Assembly (NCBI GenBank): GCA_015491865.1
Contig: WFVD01000026.1
Location: 62,001 to 126,000 of the forward strand
DNA: 64,000 bases
DNA from: Gammaproteobacteria bacterium
GTDB lineage: Bacteria; Pseudomonadota; Gammaproteobacteria; SZUA-140
Direction: 5' to 3'
The translations under genes and the position numbers were made by a program. The notes under the pieces were generated by a model, which saw nothing but the letters and a program-made list of their open reading frames with translations, was not told the DNA's origin and made no database searches. This document shows, piece after piece, positions 50,507 to 60,118 of this stretch (positions are counted from its first letter, which is position 1; every line of letters begins with the position of its first letter).

Positions 50507-51766
50507 TTAGCAGATCATCGCGGCCCCAACGGTGTTGTTGGTAAAGCTGTCGATGATGATGAAGTTACCAGTGGCGCGGTTATCTTCAAATCGATCAAAG
50601 GTGAGCGGCTTCATCAGTTTTAATGACACTTTGCCGATCTCATTCATCGCCAGCTCATTAGCGGACTCATCCCGGGTTAGCTCGTTGATGTCGGTGCGAT
50701 AATTGATCTCGCTGACCATCGCCTTCACTGTATTGGTGGTGTGTTTGATGAGGTATTTTTTGTGTGGTGAAAGTGGCTCTTCACCCATCCAGCAGACAAT
50801 CGCCTTGAGTTCCTTTGCGGTGTGGGGTGGCTTGTCGGCGTGCACGATAATGTCGCCGCGTGAGATGTCGATCTCATCTTCCAGGGTGAGGGTAACGCTC
50901 TGCGGGGCGAAGGCTTCATCAAGGTTGCCATCAAAGGTGATGATCTCTTTAATCTTTGATCGCTTACCGGCCGGTAGCTGCAGGATCTCGTCGCCCGGTT
51001 TAACAGTGCCTGAGGCGATGCGCCCCATGAAACCGCGGAAATCGGGCAGCTCTTTCGTCTGCGGACGGCTGACATACTGCACTGGAAATCGGAACTCATT
51101 TTCATCGAGGTGGCCGCTAACATCAATGGTTTCCAGGGTTTCCAGGACAGTCTTCCCTTCGTACCACGGCATGTTGTTACCGCGCTCCACTACCATGTCG
51201 CCAGCCAGTGCCGAAACGGGGATGCAGATCAGGTCGTGAATATTCTGGCGCGCACAAAACTCGCTTAGCTCTTCTTTGATCTGCAGGAATGTCGCTTCGT
51301 CGTAATCGATCAGATCCATTTTATTGATGGCGACAATCAGGTGCGGCAGCCCCAGCAGGCTAATGATATGGGTGTGGCGACGGGTCTGCTGCAGAACGCC
51401 CTTGCGCGCATCGATCAGGATGACCGCAGCGTTGGCGGTGCTGGCGCCGGTCACCATATTGCGAGTGTACTGCTCGTGTCCCGGGCAGTCCGCCATAATA
51501 AATTTGCGTCTGGGGGTGGCGAAGTAGCGGTAGGCAACGTCAATGGTAATTCCCTGCTCGCGCTCAGCGGCGAGGCCGTCGGTAAGCTGTGCCAGGTCGA
51601 TGCCGTCGGCACCTTCACCCTCATCTTTACGCACCGCCTGGAGCTGATCTTCAAACGCCCCTTTGGTATCATACAGCAGGCGCCCCATCAGGGTGGATTT
51701 GCCATCATCGACACTGCCGACGGTAACAAGGCGTAATAGTTCGATATCCTGTTTTGCGATAGACAT
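50507..51766 (-). CDS. cysN: Sulfate adenylyltransferase subunit 1 (CysN GTPase)
   Basis: LLRLVTVGSVDDGKSTLMGRLLYDTK, REQGITIDVAYRYFATPRRKFIMADCPGHEQYTRNMVTGAS; no APS kinase domain. Confidence 0.96.
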   Translation of the reverse strand: MSIAKQDIELLRLVTVGSVDDGKSTLMGRLLYDTKGAFEDQLQAVRKDEGEGADGIDLAQLTDGLAAEREQGITIDVAYRYFATPRRKFIMADCPGHEQYTRNMVTGASTANAAVILIDARKGVLQQTRRHTHIISLLGLPHLIVAINKMDLIDYDEATFLQIKEELSEFCARQNIHDLICIPVSALAGDMVVERGNNMPWYEGKTVLETLETIDVSGHLDENEFRFPVQYVSRPQTKELPDFRGFMGRIASGTVKPGDEILQLPAGKRSKIKEIITFDGNLDEAFAPQSVTLTLEDEIDISRGDIIVHADKPPHTAKELKAIVCWMGEEPLSPHKKYLIKHTTNTVKAMVSEINYRTDINELTRDESANELAMNEIGKVSLKLMKPLTFDRFEDNRATGNFIIIDSFTNNTVGAAMIC

Positions 51767-52720
51767 TTAGAAATAACCTTCCTTCTTTTTGTCTTCCATG
51801 CTGTTGGAGCCATGGTCAATGATGCGAGTTTCACGTTCGCTACGGGTGGCAATGCTCGCCTCTTCAATAATCTCTTCGATGGTGGTCGCGCTGGAGCGTA
51901 CCGCACCGGTGCAGGGCATGCAGCCGAGAGTGCGGTAGCGTGACATCACCAGCTTCGGCTCTTCGCCTTCAAGCAGGAACTGGCTATTTTCAGCGGGGAT
52001 CAGGTGGTTGCCACGTTCCACCATCGGGCGTTCCTTGGCGTAGTAGAGCGGAACGATGGGAATATTCTCTTCTTTGATGTACTGCCACACATCCATTTCG
52101 GTCCAGTTTGAAATGGGGAAGGCGCGCACCGATTCGCCATCGTGGATGCGGCCGTTATACAGATTCCACAGTTCAGGCCGCTGATTTTTGGGGTCCCACT
52201 GACCAAAGCTATCGCGCATTGAGTAGACGCGCTCTTTGGCGCGTGAACGCTCTTCATCGCGACGTGCGCCACCAAAGGCGGCATCATAACCACCCTTCTC
52301 CAGGGCTTCGAGCAGTGCGCCGGTCTTGAGTGCACCACAGCAGCGCGCCACGCCAAACTCGTTAGGATTCATCCCTTTACTGATCGCATCCTCGTTGCGG
52401 TGTACGATCAGCTTCGCCCCAACCTTCTTAACATACCAGTCGCGGAACTCATACATCTCCTGGAACTTGTAGCCGGTATCGACATGCAGCAGTGGGAACG
52501 GTAGCGGCCCGGGGTAGAACGCCTTGCGTGCCAGGTGGAGCATCACGCTGGAATCCTTTCCGACGGAGTACATCATCACCGGATTACGAAATTCGGCAAC
52601 GACTTCGCGCATGATGTGGATAGATTCGCTTTCCAGCTCTTGAAGTTGTGTCAGCTTATGTTGGGGCATGGTTTTATCGATCATATTGATTGAATTATCA
52701 GTTTTGCCGGAAGTTAACAT
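51767..52720 (-). CDS. cysD: Sulfate adenylyltransferase subunit 2 (CysD)
   Basis: [45 protein letters not shown]; adjacent to cysN. Confidence 0.97.
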   Translation of the reverse strand: MLTSGKTDNSINMIDKTMPQHKLTQLQELESESIHIMREVVAEFRNPVMMYSVGKDSSVMLHLARKAFYPGPLPFPLLHVDTGYKFQEMYEFRDWYVKKVGAKLIVHRNEDAISKGMNPNEFGVARCCGALKTGALLEALEKGGYDAAFGGARRDEERSRAKERVYSMRDSFGQWDPKNQRPELWNLYNGRIHDGESVRAFPISNWTEMDVWQYIKEENIPIVPLYYAKERPMVERGNHLIPAENSQFLLEGEEPKLVMSRYRTLGCMPCTGAVRSSATTIEEIIEEASIATRSERETRIIDHGSNSMEDKKKEGYF

Positions 52721-52798
52721 AGTAGCCTCTCGACAACATCCGCGTAAATTATTTTTTCTCACGGAGGGCCATAGAGCCCCTCCACTGAAGCGGGCGGC

Positions 52799-52804
52799 AT
52801 TATA
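52799..52804 (-). promoter_or_regulatory. Candidate extended -10 promoter element for cysD
   Basis: Minus strand TGG-TATAAT 79-84 nt upstream of the cysD start; no good -35. Confidence 0.4.
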
Positions 52805-52843
52805 CCACGCGCACCATATGGAGGGGAGGGGCTTCTGTCGTGC

Positions 52844-54217
52844 TTACTGGATCAGAATAAAGAGTGCTGAGCTGCCGCGTACCACATTGAACAGAATGCC
52901 TCGGCGTGACTGCTTGAGCGCCTCAGTCAATGAGCTGAGATCATTGACGGCGTAGCGATTGGCAGAGACGATCACATCACCTTTTCGCAATCCGGCACGC
53001 CATGCGGGGCTGTTGGGTGTGGTTTCGACGACGAGTACGCCGTCAATCTTTCCATACAGGGGTGAGTTTGCCTCAATGCGGCTGAATACCGTCCCCTCGA
53101 GTCGAACATCTAGTTGTTTTCCCTTGATTTTATTGGGCTCTGGGTCGGCGATTCTGGTCTTGATGGTGAGTGTTCTGTTACCTCTCAGCACCTTGAGCTC
53201 GACCTTGTCACCAATACGCAGCAGGCCAAGCTGGTTGCGGATATCAAAGGCGTTATCGGTGGCGTTGCCGTTGACAGCGATGATGACATCGCCAATCTGC
53301 AGGCCGGCTTCAGCGGCGGGCGAATCGGGTGCGAGCTGCACCACCACTGCGCCGGTGGTGCGCTCGATTCCAAAGGCGTGGGCCAGTTCAGGGGTGAGAT
53401 TCTGCGCCGAGACGCCGAGTTTGCCGCGTTTAACCTCACCGTATTTGACCAGCTGCGCCATGATCTGCTGCCCCATGTTGGTCGGGATCGCAAAGCCGAT
53501 GCCGATATTGCCACCGCCCGGGGCGAGGATTGCCGTGTTAATGCCGACCAGTTCGCCGCGCAGATTGACCAGCGCGCCGCCGGAATTACCGGGGTTGATA
53601 GAGGCGTCGGTCTGGATGAAGTCTTCATAACCCTCGATGCCCAGGCCGCTGCGCCCCAGCGCGCTAACGATACCGGAGGTGACGGTTTGACCGAGGCCAA
53701 ACGGATTACCGATCGCGACCACAAAATCACCGACACGCAGCTGGTCAGAATCGGCCAGTTTGAGGGCGGTCAGGCCTTCACTGGGAACCTGAATCACCGC
53801 TACGTCAGCCTCGGGGTCGTTGCCAACCAGTGTGGCGTTGAGGCGCCGACCATCCTGCAGGGTGACGGTGATCTCGATCGCATTGGCGATCACATGGTTG
53901 TTGGTCAGAATGTAACCGTTGTCTGCATCGACAATCACGCCCGAGCCAAGGCTCTGTGTATCGCGGTGGCTCGGCTGCTGGGGGATGTTAAAAAAACGGC
54001 GAAACAGCGGATCCTGCAGTAGCGGGTTCCCCTGGATCTTCTCCTGTCCGCGGGTCGAGATATTGACCACGGCGGGGGTGACGCGCTCGATCATCGGAGC
54101 CAGGGAGGGGAGCGGTTCTCCCTGAGAATCGAGAGCCGGCAGCGCAGCACCGGCGGCGCCACTAAATGGCGCGATAAAGGCGCATAACAGTAGGGTAATC
54201 AGCAGTCGCTGGGGCAT
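52844..54217 (-). CDS. degQ: DegQ/DegP-family periplasmic serine endoprotease
   Basis: Signal peptide; YILTNNHVIANA, DPEADVAVIQV, IQTDASINPGNSGGALVNLRGELVGIN, two PDZ domains. Confidence 0.94.
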   Translation of the reverse strand: MPQRLLITLLLCAFIAPFSGAAGAALPALDSQGEPLPSLAPMIERVTPAVVNISTRGQEKIQGNPLLQDPLFRRFFNIPQQPSHRDTQSLGSGVIVDADNGYILTNNHVIANAIEITVTLQDGRRLNATLVGNDPEADVAVIQVPSEGLTALKLADSDQLRVGDFVVAIGNPFGLGQTVTSGIVSALGRSGLGIEGYEDFIQTDASINPGNSGGALVNLRGELVGINTAILAPGGGNIGIGFAIPTNMGQQIMAQLVKYGEVKRGKLGVSAQNLTPELAHAFGIERTTGAVVVQLAPDSPAAEAGLQIGDVIIAVNGNATDNAFDIRNQLGLLRIGDKVELKVLRGNRTLTIKTRIADPEPNKIKGKQLDVRLEGTVFSRIEANSPLYGKIDGVLVVETTPNSPAWRAGLRKGDVIVSANRYAVNDLSSLTEALKQSRRGILFNVVRGSSALFILIQ

Positions 54218-54382
54218 TAAGAGGTCTCCAGTAGGATTGGTTAATCGCTGTCTGTTTTTAGCTGGCACAACGGCCTGAGCTTATTTGTTCAACATAATGT
54301 GGGTGTTAGGCGCTCCCTTTTCAAGGGGGCGTGAGCGGTTGATTATAAGTGTTTGTTCCGCAAGTAGTCGATGAAAATCAAA

Positions 54383-54398
54383 ACACAATATATAGTGA
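54383..54398. promoter_or_regulatory. NrdR-box-like palindrome 1
   Basis: ACACAATATATAGTGA, 15/16 to ACACWATATATWGTGT. Confidence 0.75.
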
Positions 54399-54557
54399 TT
54401 ATGTCTTTTTTCGAGTTTTGTGAATGGATAAAATTTCCACCCTATAAATACAGGGTTATGATCGATAACCTGTTGTTATTATTGAGGTTAATTTTTTATA
54501 TTACATTTGTTCTGGTGGTTGACGGCGGTGCTGTTTAGTTCTAACCTCCTGTCTGTA

Positions 54558-54573
54558 ACACAAGATATTGTGT
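54558..54573. promoter_or_regulatory. NrdR-box-like palindrome 2
   Basis: ACACAAGATATTGTGT, 15/16 to ACACWATATATWGTGT. Confidence 0.7.
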
Positions 54574-54716
54574 TTTGTTTTTCTTTAATCTCTTTATTTA
54601 CCAAATTGAGCGCGGGTTGGCCTTTGTCGGCTGTGCGGTGGGGTGTCTGGGGATGCTGGAAATACAGAATAAAACCAGAGAGATATAAAAAAATAAAAAT
54701 GGGAGAGAGCCATATA

Positions 54717-56870
54717 ATGAAAAGTGCGCACCTTCGAGTCGTTTCCGCTGCCGCATCTGAGATCCCGTTTCAGGCTGCGTCTCTTGATATCTGGGATAAA
54801 AAATATTGCCTCAAAAACAAGGCAGGCGATGCGATCGATCAGTCGATCGACGACACATATCAGCGCGTTGCGCGTGCACTGGCTGATGTTGAAGAGACGC
54901 AGGAGAAGCGCGACTCCTGGCATGAGGCGTTTCTGTGGGCGTTGCGTCACGGCGCAATCCCGGCGGGGCGAATCACCTCCAATGCGGGTGCGCAGGCGCA
55001 TAAACCGGCCACTTCTACCATTAATTGCACCGTCTCCGGAATCATTAAAGACTCGATGGATGACATTCTGGGAAAGGTTCACGAGGCGGGGCTGACGCTA
55101 AAAGCGGGTTGTGGCATCGGCTATGAGTTCTCAACGTTGCGCCCCAAAGGGGGCTATGTCTCAGGTGCGGGTGCCTACACCTCGGGGCCGATGTCGTTTA
55201 TGGATATCTACGACAAGATGTGTTTTACCGTTTCAAGTGCCGGCGGCCGTCGTGGTGCACAGATGGGGACCTTTGATATTGGCCATCCCGATGTGCTCGA
55301 TTTTATCAAGGCGAAGCGCGAGGATGGCCGCCTGCGCCAGTTCAATCTCTCACTGCTCATCACCAAAGAGTTTATGGAGGCGGTGGTGAGTGACAGTGAC
55401 TGGAAGCTCGCCTTCCCTGCGAAACCCGGTGATATCGAAAATGGCGAGATCGACCTGAATAATCCGGCGCAGGTGGTGTGGCGTGAGTGGCCACTAAAAG
55501 CGGGCTATATTGAAAACGAAGCTGGGCTGGTTGCCTGCCGTGTGAGCAAGACCATTCGTGCGCGCCGCCTATGGGATGTGATCATGTCTTCGACCTACGA
55601 TTATGCCGAGCCAGGCTTTATTCTGATCGATAAGGTGAATGAGATGAACAATAACTGGTTCTGCGAAAATATCCGCGCCACCAACCCCTGCGGTGAACAG
55701 CCGTTGCCACCTTACGGCTCGTGCCTGCTGGGTTCGATTAATCTGACCCGCTTTGTGCGCAACCCGTTTACCGAAGAGGCCAGCTTCGACTGGGATGAGT
55801 ATGGCAAGGTGGTTAGCATCTTTACCCGCATGCTCGATAATGTGGTGGAGATTAATGGGCTGCCGCTGGAGCAGCAGCGCAGAGAGATCGAAGGGAAACG
55901 TCGCCACGGCATGGGGTATCTGGGACTGGGATCCACCATGACGATGTTGCGGATGCAGTACGGTGATAAAGAATCACTGGCGTTCACTGAAGAGGTGACC
56001 CGCAAGATGGCGATGGTTGGCTGGCAGGCTGCGCTGGAGCTTGCCAAAGAGAAGGGGGCAGCACCCATTCTGGAAGAAGAGTTCAGCGTGACGGCCGAGA
56101 TGCTGCGCAAACGCCCGGAGATGGCGGACGACGGTTATGCCGTTGGCGATACGATTAAAGGTAAAGTGCTGCATGCGAAATATAGCCGCTATATGCAGCA
56201 GATCGCCAAAGAGGATCCCGAGCTGGTGGCGGCTCTGGCCGAAACCGGCGCGCGTTTTACCCACCATAGCTCGATCGCACCGACCGGCACAATCTCGCTC
56301 TCGCTGGCCAACAACGCCAGCAACGGCATCGAGCCAAGCTTCGCGCATCAATATTCACGCAATGTGATCCGCGAAGGGAAAAAGAGCAAAGAGAAGGTCG
56401 ATGTCTTCTCATTTGAGCTGCTGGCCTACCGTGAGCTGATCAACAGTGAGGCTTCGCCCGAGTCGAACGATCGCGTGAACCAGCTGCCGGAGTATTTCAT
56501 CACGGCCGATGACATCACGCCAAAATCGCATGTTGATGTGCAGGCTGCTGCACAGCGTTGGATCGACTCTTCGATCTCCAAGACCGCTAACGTGCCGAGT
56601 GATTACGACTACGAAGCGTTCAAGGATATCTACCTCTACGCCTATGAGCAGGGGTTAAAGGGGTGTACAACTTTTCGCTTTAATCCAGAGGCGTTTCAGG
56701 GTGTACTGGTGAAAGAGACCGATCTGGAAAACACCACCTACCGCTTTACGCTGGAAGATGGTTCCGTAATGGAGGTAAAGGGTAATGAAGAGATTGAATA
56801 TGATGGCGAGGTGCATAGCGCGGCCAATCTATATGACGCGCTAAAAGAGGGCTACTACGGTAAATTTTAA
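54717..56870 (+). CDS. nrdJ: Adenosylcobalamin-dependent class II ribonucleotide reductase, large part (NrdJa)
   Basis: NCTVSGIIKDSMDDILGKVHEAGLTLKAGCGIGYEFSTLRPKG, NPCGEQPLPPYGSCLLGSINL, SIAPTGTISLSLANNASNGIEPSF. Start set at MKSAHLRV (54717). Confidence 0.95.
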   Translation: MKSAHLRVVSAAASEIPFQAASLDIWDKKYCLKNKAGDAIDQSIDDTYQRVARALADVEETQEKRDSWHEAFLWALRHGAIPAGRITSNAGAQAHKPATSTINCTVSGIIKDSMDDILGKVHEAGLTLKAGCGIGYEFSTLRPKGGYVSGAGAYTSGPMSFMDIYDKMCFTVSSAGGRRGAQMGTFDIGHPDVLDFIKAKREDGRLRQFNLSLLITKEFMEAVVSDSDWKLAFPAKPGDIENGEIDLNNPAQVVWREWPLKAGYIENEAGLVACRVSKTIRARRLWDVIMSSTYDYAEPGFILIDKVNEMNNNWFCENIRATNPCGEQPLPPYGSCLLGSINLTRFVRNPFTEEASFDWDEYGKVVSIFTRMLDNVVEINGLPLEQQRREIEGKRRHGMGYLGLGSTMTMLRMQYGDKESLAFTEEVTRKMAMVGWQAALELAKEKGAAPILEEEFSVTAEMLRKRPEMADDGYAVGDTIKGKVLHAKYSRYMQQIAKEDPELVAALAETGARFTHHSSIAPTGTISLSLANNASNGIEPSFAHQYSRNVIREGKKSKEKVDVFSFELLAYRELINSEASPESNDRVNQLPEYFITADDITPKSHVDVQAAAQRWIDSSISKTANVPSDYDYEAFKDIYLYAYEQGLKGCTTFRFNPEAFQGVLVKETDLENTTYRFTLEDGSVMEVKGNEEIEYDGEVHSAANLYDALKEGYYGKF

Positions 56871-56914
56871 TTTACGGGGTAGCAGGCACTGGAAAATCGG
56901 GGAGAAATAGAAAG

Positions 56915-57631
56915 ATGGCCACAAAGATTGGTAAAAAAATCGTCAGCTATGACGTCGTAAATGAAGAAGAGAAGGGGCAGCCAGCGGCTGAGGTGGTAAG
57001 CAGCTCAGAGAAAATGGAGTCGATCTCCAATGTGATCCACATGCATGAGAAGCTGGAGCGGCCGGAGATGCTGCTGGGCTCGACTTATAAAGTAAAGACA
57101 CCGCTAACCGAGCATGCACTTTATGTCACCGTTAATGATGTGATCCTGAATCAGGGAACCGAGCATGAGTTGCGGCGTCCGTTTGAGGTCTTTATTAACT
57201 CCAAAAATATGGATCACTTCCAGTGGATTGTGGCGCTAACGCGGATTATTTCAGCGGTCTTCAGAAAGGGGGGGGATGTCACCTTTCTGGTTGAAGAGCT
57301 GCGTTCGGTTTTTGACCCGCGTGGTGGCTATTTTAAACGTGGTGGTAAGTTCATGCCGTCGCTGGTGGCTGAGATTGGCGAGGTGATCGACCAGCATCTG
57401 CGCCTGATTGGTATGATCAAGGATGAAGGGCTTGATGATCATCAAAAGCGTTTTCTCGATGAGAAGCGCGAGCAGTTTGATGCAGCAGGAGCGCAGGCTG
57501 CCAGCGCAGAGACGGCCGTTAGTTCATTCCCAGCAGGCGCGCAGCTTTGCAATAAGTGCAGCACCCGGGCAATGATCAAAATGGATGGCTGTATGACCTG
57601 TCTGAATTGTGGCGATTCCAAGTGTGGTTAG
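56915..57631 (+). CDS. NrdJb-like C-terminal subunit of split class II ribonucleotide reductase
   Basis: TSCPD-like region and Cys-rich tail CNKCSTRAMIKMDGCMTCLNCGDSKCG; immediately downstream of nrdJa. Confidence 0.87.
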   Translation: MATKIGKKIVSYDVVNEEEKGQPAAEVVSSSEKMESISNVIHMHEKLERPEMLLGSTYKVKTPLTEHALYVTVNDVILNQGTEHELRRPFEVFINSKNMDHFQWIVALTRIISAVFRKGGDVTFLVEELRSVFDPRGGYFKRGGKFMPSLVAEIGEVIDQHLRLIGMIKDEGLDDHQKRFLDEKREQFDAAGAQAASAETAVSSFPAGAQLCNKCSTRAMIKMDGCMTCLNCGDSKCG

Positions 57632-57785
57632 GGGGCAGTCGAATTCAGGATGAGCTGTAACTGATTGATCTGTTGGTTGTTGGTTGGATAAGCGCTATCG
57701 AATCGGTTATAATCGAGACTATCAGGGAGCGGTAGTACCGACAGGTGACAGGAGTTCATATCTGTCTGAAACTGAGGGTTACCAT

Positions 57786-58016
57786 ATGTCCATCCAGCAA
57801 AAGCCGATTGTAGGTTCGTGGTATGTCAATTTAACGGGGCAGCTGCTAAAAGTCCGCGCCGTTAGTTATTGTGAGTCATCCTTATCAAAGGTCGTGGTTG
57901 AGTACCTGAATGGCTCCAGAGTCATTGTCGATATTGAGCAGTGGAAGCTGCTGGACCTGGAGATCAATTTCGAAAAGGGCACACGTCGCAAAAAACGCGA
58001 AGAGTTTCAGGGCTGA
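57786..58016 (+). CDS. Hypothetical protein
   Basis: MSIQQKPIVGSWYVNLTGQLLKVRAVSYCESSLSKVVVEYLNGSRVIVDIEQWKLLDLEI; TATAAT-like -10 (GGTTATAATCG) upstream near 57707. Confidence 0.65.
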   Translation: MSIQQKPIVGSWYVNLTGQLLKVRAVSYCESSLSKVVVEYLNGSRVIVDIEQWKLLDLEINFEKGTRRKKREEFQG

Positions 58017-58072
58017 AACGCCTTAATCTCTACTTCCGGGTCAGTAGGGCCCCGGGGTGAGTGGGTAGTGCT

Positions 58073-58984
58073 CTAATGGTCGCTCGTCTGTTTGCCGCTC
58101 TGCTTTAATTCCGAAACGCACTGCTGCAGCCCCAGCTCAAGGGTGGGGTAACGCAGTGACACCCCCAGTTCAGTTGTTAGCCGCCGGCTATCGATCCGCT
58201 TTGATTCCCGCAAATAGCTGAGCATCCCAGGCGAGAGGAGCTGGTGGGCAGCCTCCCAGGTGATTTCTGGCGGATATGGCAGAGCGAAGGCAGAGGCGAC
58301 CTCCCAGAAATATTGTGAGATGGAGCCAGGGTGGCCGTCGCTGGCGTTAAAGATGGCGACAGAGGTTGTGGTGTTGAGCGCCGCAGCGATAGCGATATCA
58401 GCAAGGTCGTCGGCATGAATGCGGTTGGAGTAAGGAGCGATCACTCGCTTCAGGATCGGCTGGCGAGCCTGGATTTGCCGAAAGGGGAGGCGACTGGCAC
58501 TGTAAATTCCCGCGACGCGAAGAATCGAGAGGGTAGTGGCTCGATGGTGTTGATACTCAATGAGCTGTTGTTCAGCGTCAAGGCGTCGCTTGCCGCGAGC
58601 GGTAACGGGTTGAGTGGGTGCTGTTTCATCAATCCAGTTACCAGCTGAATCGGCATAGACTGCGGTGGTACTGATATAGACAATGTGTACCGGTTGGCGC
58701 GGGGCCGAGGCAAGGCTGCTGAGAAAGCGACTCATGCGCAGGTCTTGTTCACCCTCTGCTGTTGGTGGCACAAAGTAGAAGAGCAGGTAATCATTGCTTA
58801 GGGTCGGCAGCGTTAGCATCGGCTGGTCGAGATCTTCGCATCTACTGTCGAATCCGTACCTTTTTAATTTTTCAGCGCTGTTGTCTGAGCGGACAAGAGT
58901 CGTAATGCTGTAACCTTGCTGCTGGAGCTTTTCTCCGACTCGGATGCCAATATCGCCGCATCCAATAATAAGGGCATTTAACAT
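58073..58984 (-). CDS. NAD-dependent epimerase/short-chain dehydrogenase-like protein
   Basis: MLNALIIGCGDIGIRVGEKLQQQGYSITTLVRS; VYISTTAVYADSAGNWIDE. Confidence 0.85.
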   Translation of the reverse strand: MLNALIIGCGDIGIRVGEKLQQQGYSITTLVRSDNSAEKLKRYGFDSRCEDLDQPMLTLPTLSNDYLLFYFVPPTAEGEQDLRMSRFLSSLASAPRQPVHIVYISTTAVYADSAGNWIDETAPTQPVTARGKRRLDAEQQLIEYQHHRATTLSILRVAGIYSASRLPFRQIQARQPILKRVIAPYSNRIHADDLADIAIAAALNTTTSVAIFNASDGHPGSISQYFWEVASAFALPYPPEITWEAAHQLLSPGMLSYLRESKRIDSRRLTTELGVSLRYPTLELGLQQCVSELKQSGKQTSDH

Positions 58985-59049
58985 AGGGTTTTCCTGACAT
59001 GGAAAATAAAGCACAATGTGCGGCTATTATTTCTTATCAGGGTAGTTTA

Positions 59050-60078
59050 ATGGGTTTTAAAATTGTTATCAGCCCGGCCGGCAGAAGTTTTGAGGCTGAA
59101 GAGGGCGAAAGTATTCTCGACGCTGCGTTGCGTAACGGCGTGAATCTCGCTTATGGCTGTCGGAATGCCGTCTGCGGTGCCTGTAAAGGGACGTTACTGG
59201 CGGGAGAGGTGAGCTACGAAGATCTCGAACCGGTTGCGCTTTCTGAGGCTGAAAAGCGGGCGGGGATGGTGCTGTTTTGTGGTGCTGAACCCCGCAGTGA
59301 TCTCGCCATTACGGTGGATGAGGTCTGTTCATCGAACGAAATCAGCGTTGAACAGTACCCAGTTCGAGTGGTGAAACTCGATAAACTGGCACCGGATGTG
59401 ATGCGTGTCTACCTCAAATTACCTGATGCCTCGCGGATGCAGTTTCTGGCGGGACAGTATATCGATATTATTTTACGCGATGGGCGTCGCCGTAGCTTCT
59501 CGCTGGCGAATGCACCGCATGATGACGAGCTGCTTGAGCTGCATATCCGCTATATCGATGGCGGTGAATTTACCGACCATGTTTTCGGTGATATGCAGGA
59601 GAAAGAGATGCTCCGTATCGAAGGGCCGCTGGGTGGTTTTTACTTGCGCGAAACATCACCGCGCCCGATGATTTTTGTGGCGGGCGGTACCGGCTTTGCG
59701 CCGGTTAAAGGGATTATTGAACATGCGCTGGCGGAGAAGATTGATCGTCCCATCCATCTTTACTGGGGCGCGCGCGCTGAAATTGATCTCTATCTGAATG
59801 ATATGCCGAAAAAGTGGGCCGACCGTGGCGTGGTTAACTACATCCCTGTGCTTTCAGAGGTGGCCGAGGGCGATCAGTGGTCGGGGCGCAAAGGGTATGT
59901 GCATCAAGCCGTGCTTGATGATTTTCCTGATCTTAGTGGCTACGATGTCTATGCCGGTGGGCCGCCAGTGATGGTTTCAGCGGCGCGGGAGGCGTTTACA
60001 GCGCAAGGGCTATCTGAGGAAAACTTCTTTTACGACGCGTTCGAATTTTCAAAAGACTCAGCTGTATCAGAGAACTGA
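59050..60078 (+). CDS. 2Fe-2S ferredoxin-FNR fusion (CDP-6-deoxy-delta-3,4-glucoseen reductase-like)
   Basis: YGCRNAVCGACKGTLLAG...LFC Fe-S ligands, GQYIDIILRDGRRRSFSLANAP (FAD), FVAGGTGFAPVKGI (NAD). Confidence 0.9.
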   Translation: MGFKIVISPAGRSFEAEEGESILDAALRNGVNLAYGCRNAVCGACKGTLLAGEVSYEDLEPVALSEAEKRAGMVLFCGAEPRSDLAITVDEVCSSNEISVEQYPVRVVKLDKLAPDVMRVYLKLPDASRMQFLAGQYIDIILRDGRRRSFSLANAPHDDELLELHIRYIDGGEFTDHVFGDMQEKEMLRIEGPLGGFYLRETSPRPMIFVAGGTGFAPVKGIIEHALAEKIDRPIHLYWGARAEIDLYLNDMPKKWADRGVVNYIPVLSEVAEGDQWSGRKGYVHQAVLDDFPDLSGYDVYAGGPPVMVSAAREAFTAQGLSEENFFYDAFEFSKDSAVSEN

Positions 60079-60118
60079 TAGCAGCTGAGCTGTTTCCTCA
60101 GGGCCTGGGTTGGCCCTG

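Noticed and set aside
50703-51239. 178-aa ORF on the + strand opposite cysN
   Set aside because: Antisense shadow of the conserved GTPase gene.
53114-54022. 302-aa ORF on the + strand opposite degQ
   Set aside because: Antisense to a strong degQ call; no recognisable family. Consistent with a mirrored reading frame.
54218-54716. Possible cobalamin riboswitch upstream of nrdJ
   Set aside because: No B12-box-like sequence recognised. An Infernal scan with the cobalamin model would decide.
60099-60118. CAGGGCC-TGGGTT-GGCCCTG hairpin between convergent genes
   Set aside because: Only 7-bp stem with no T-tract on either side; plausible but too weak to call a terminator.
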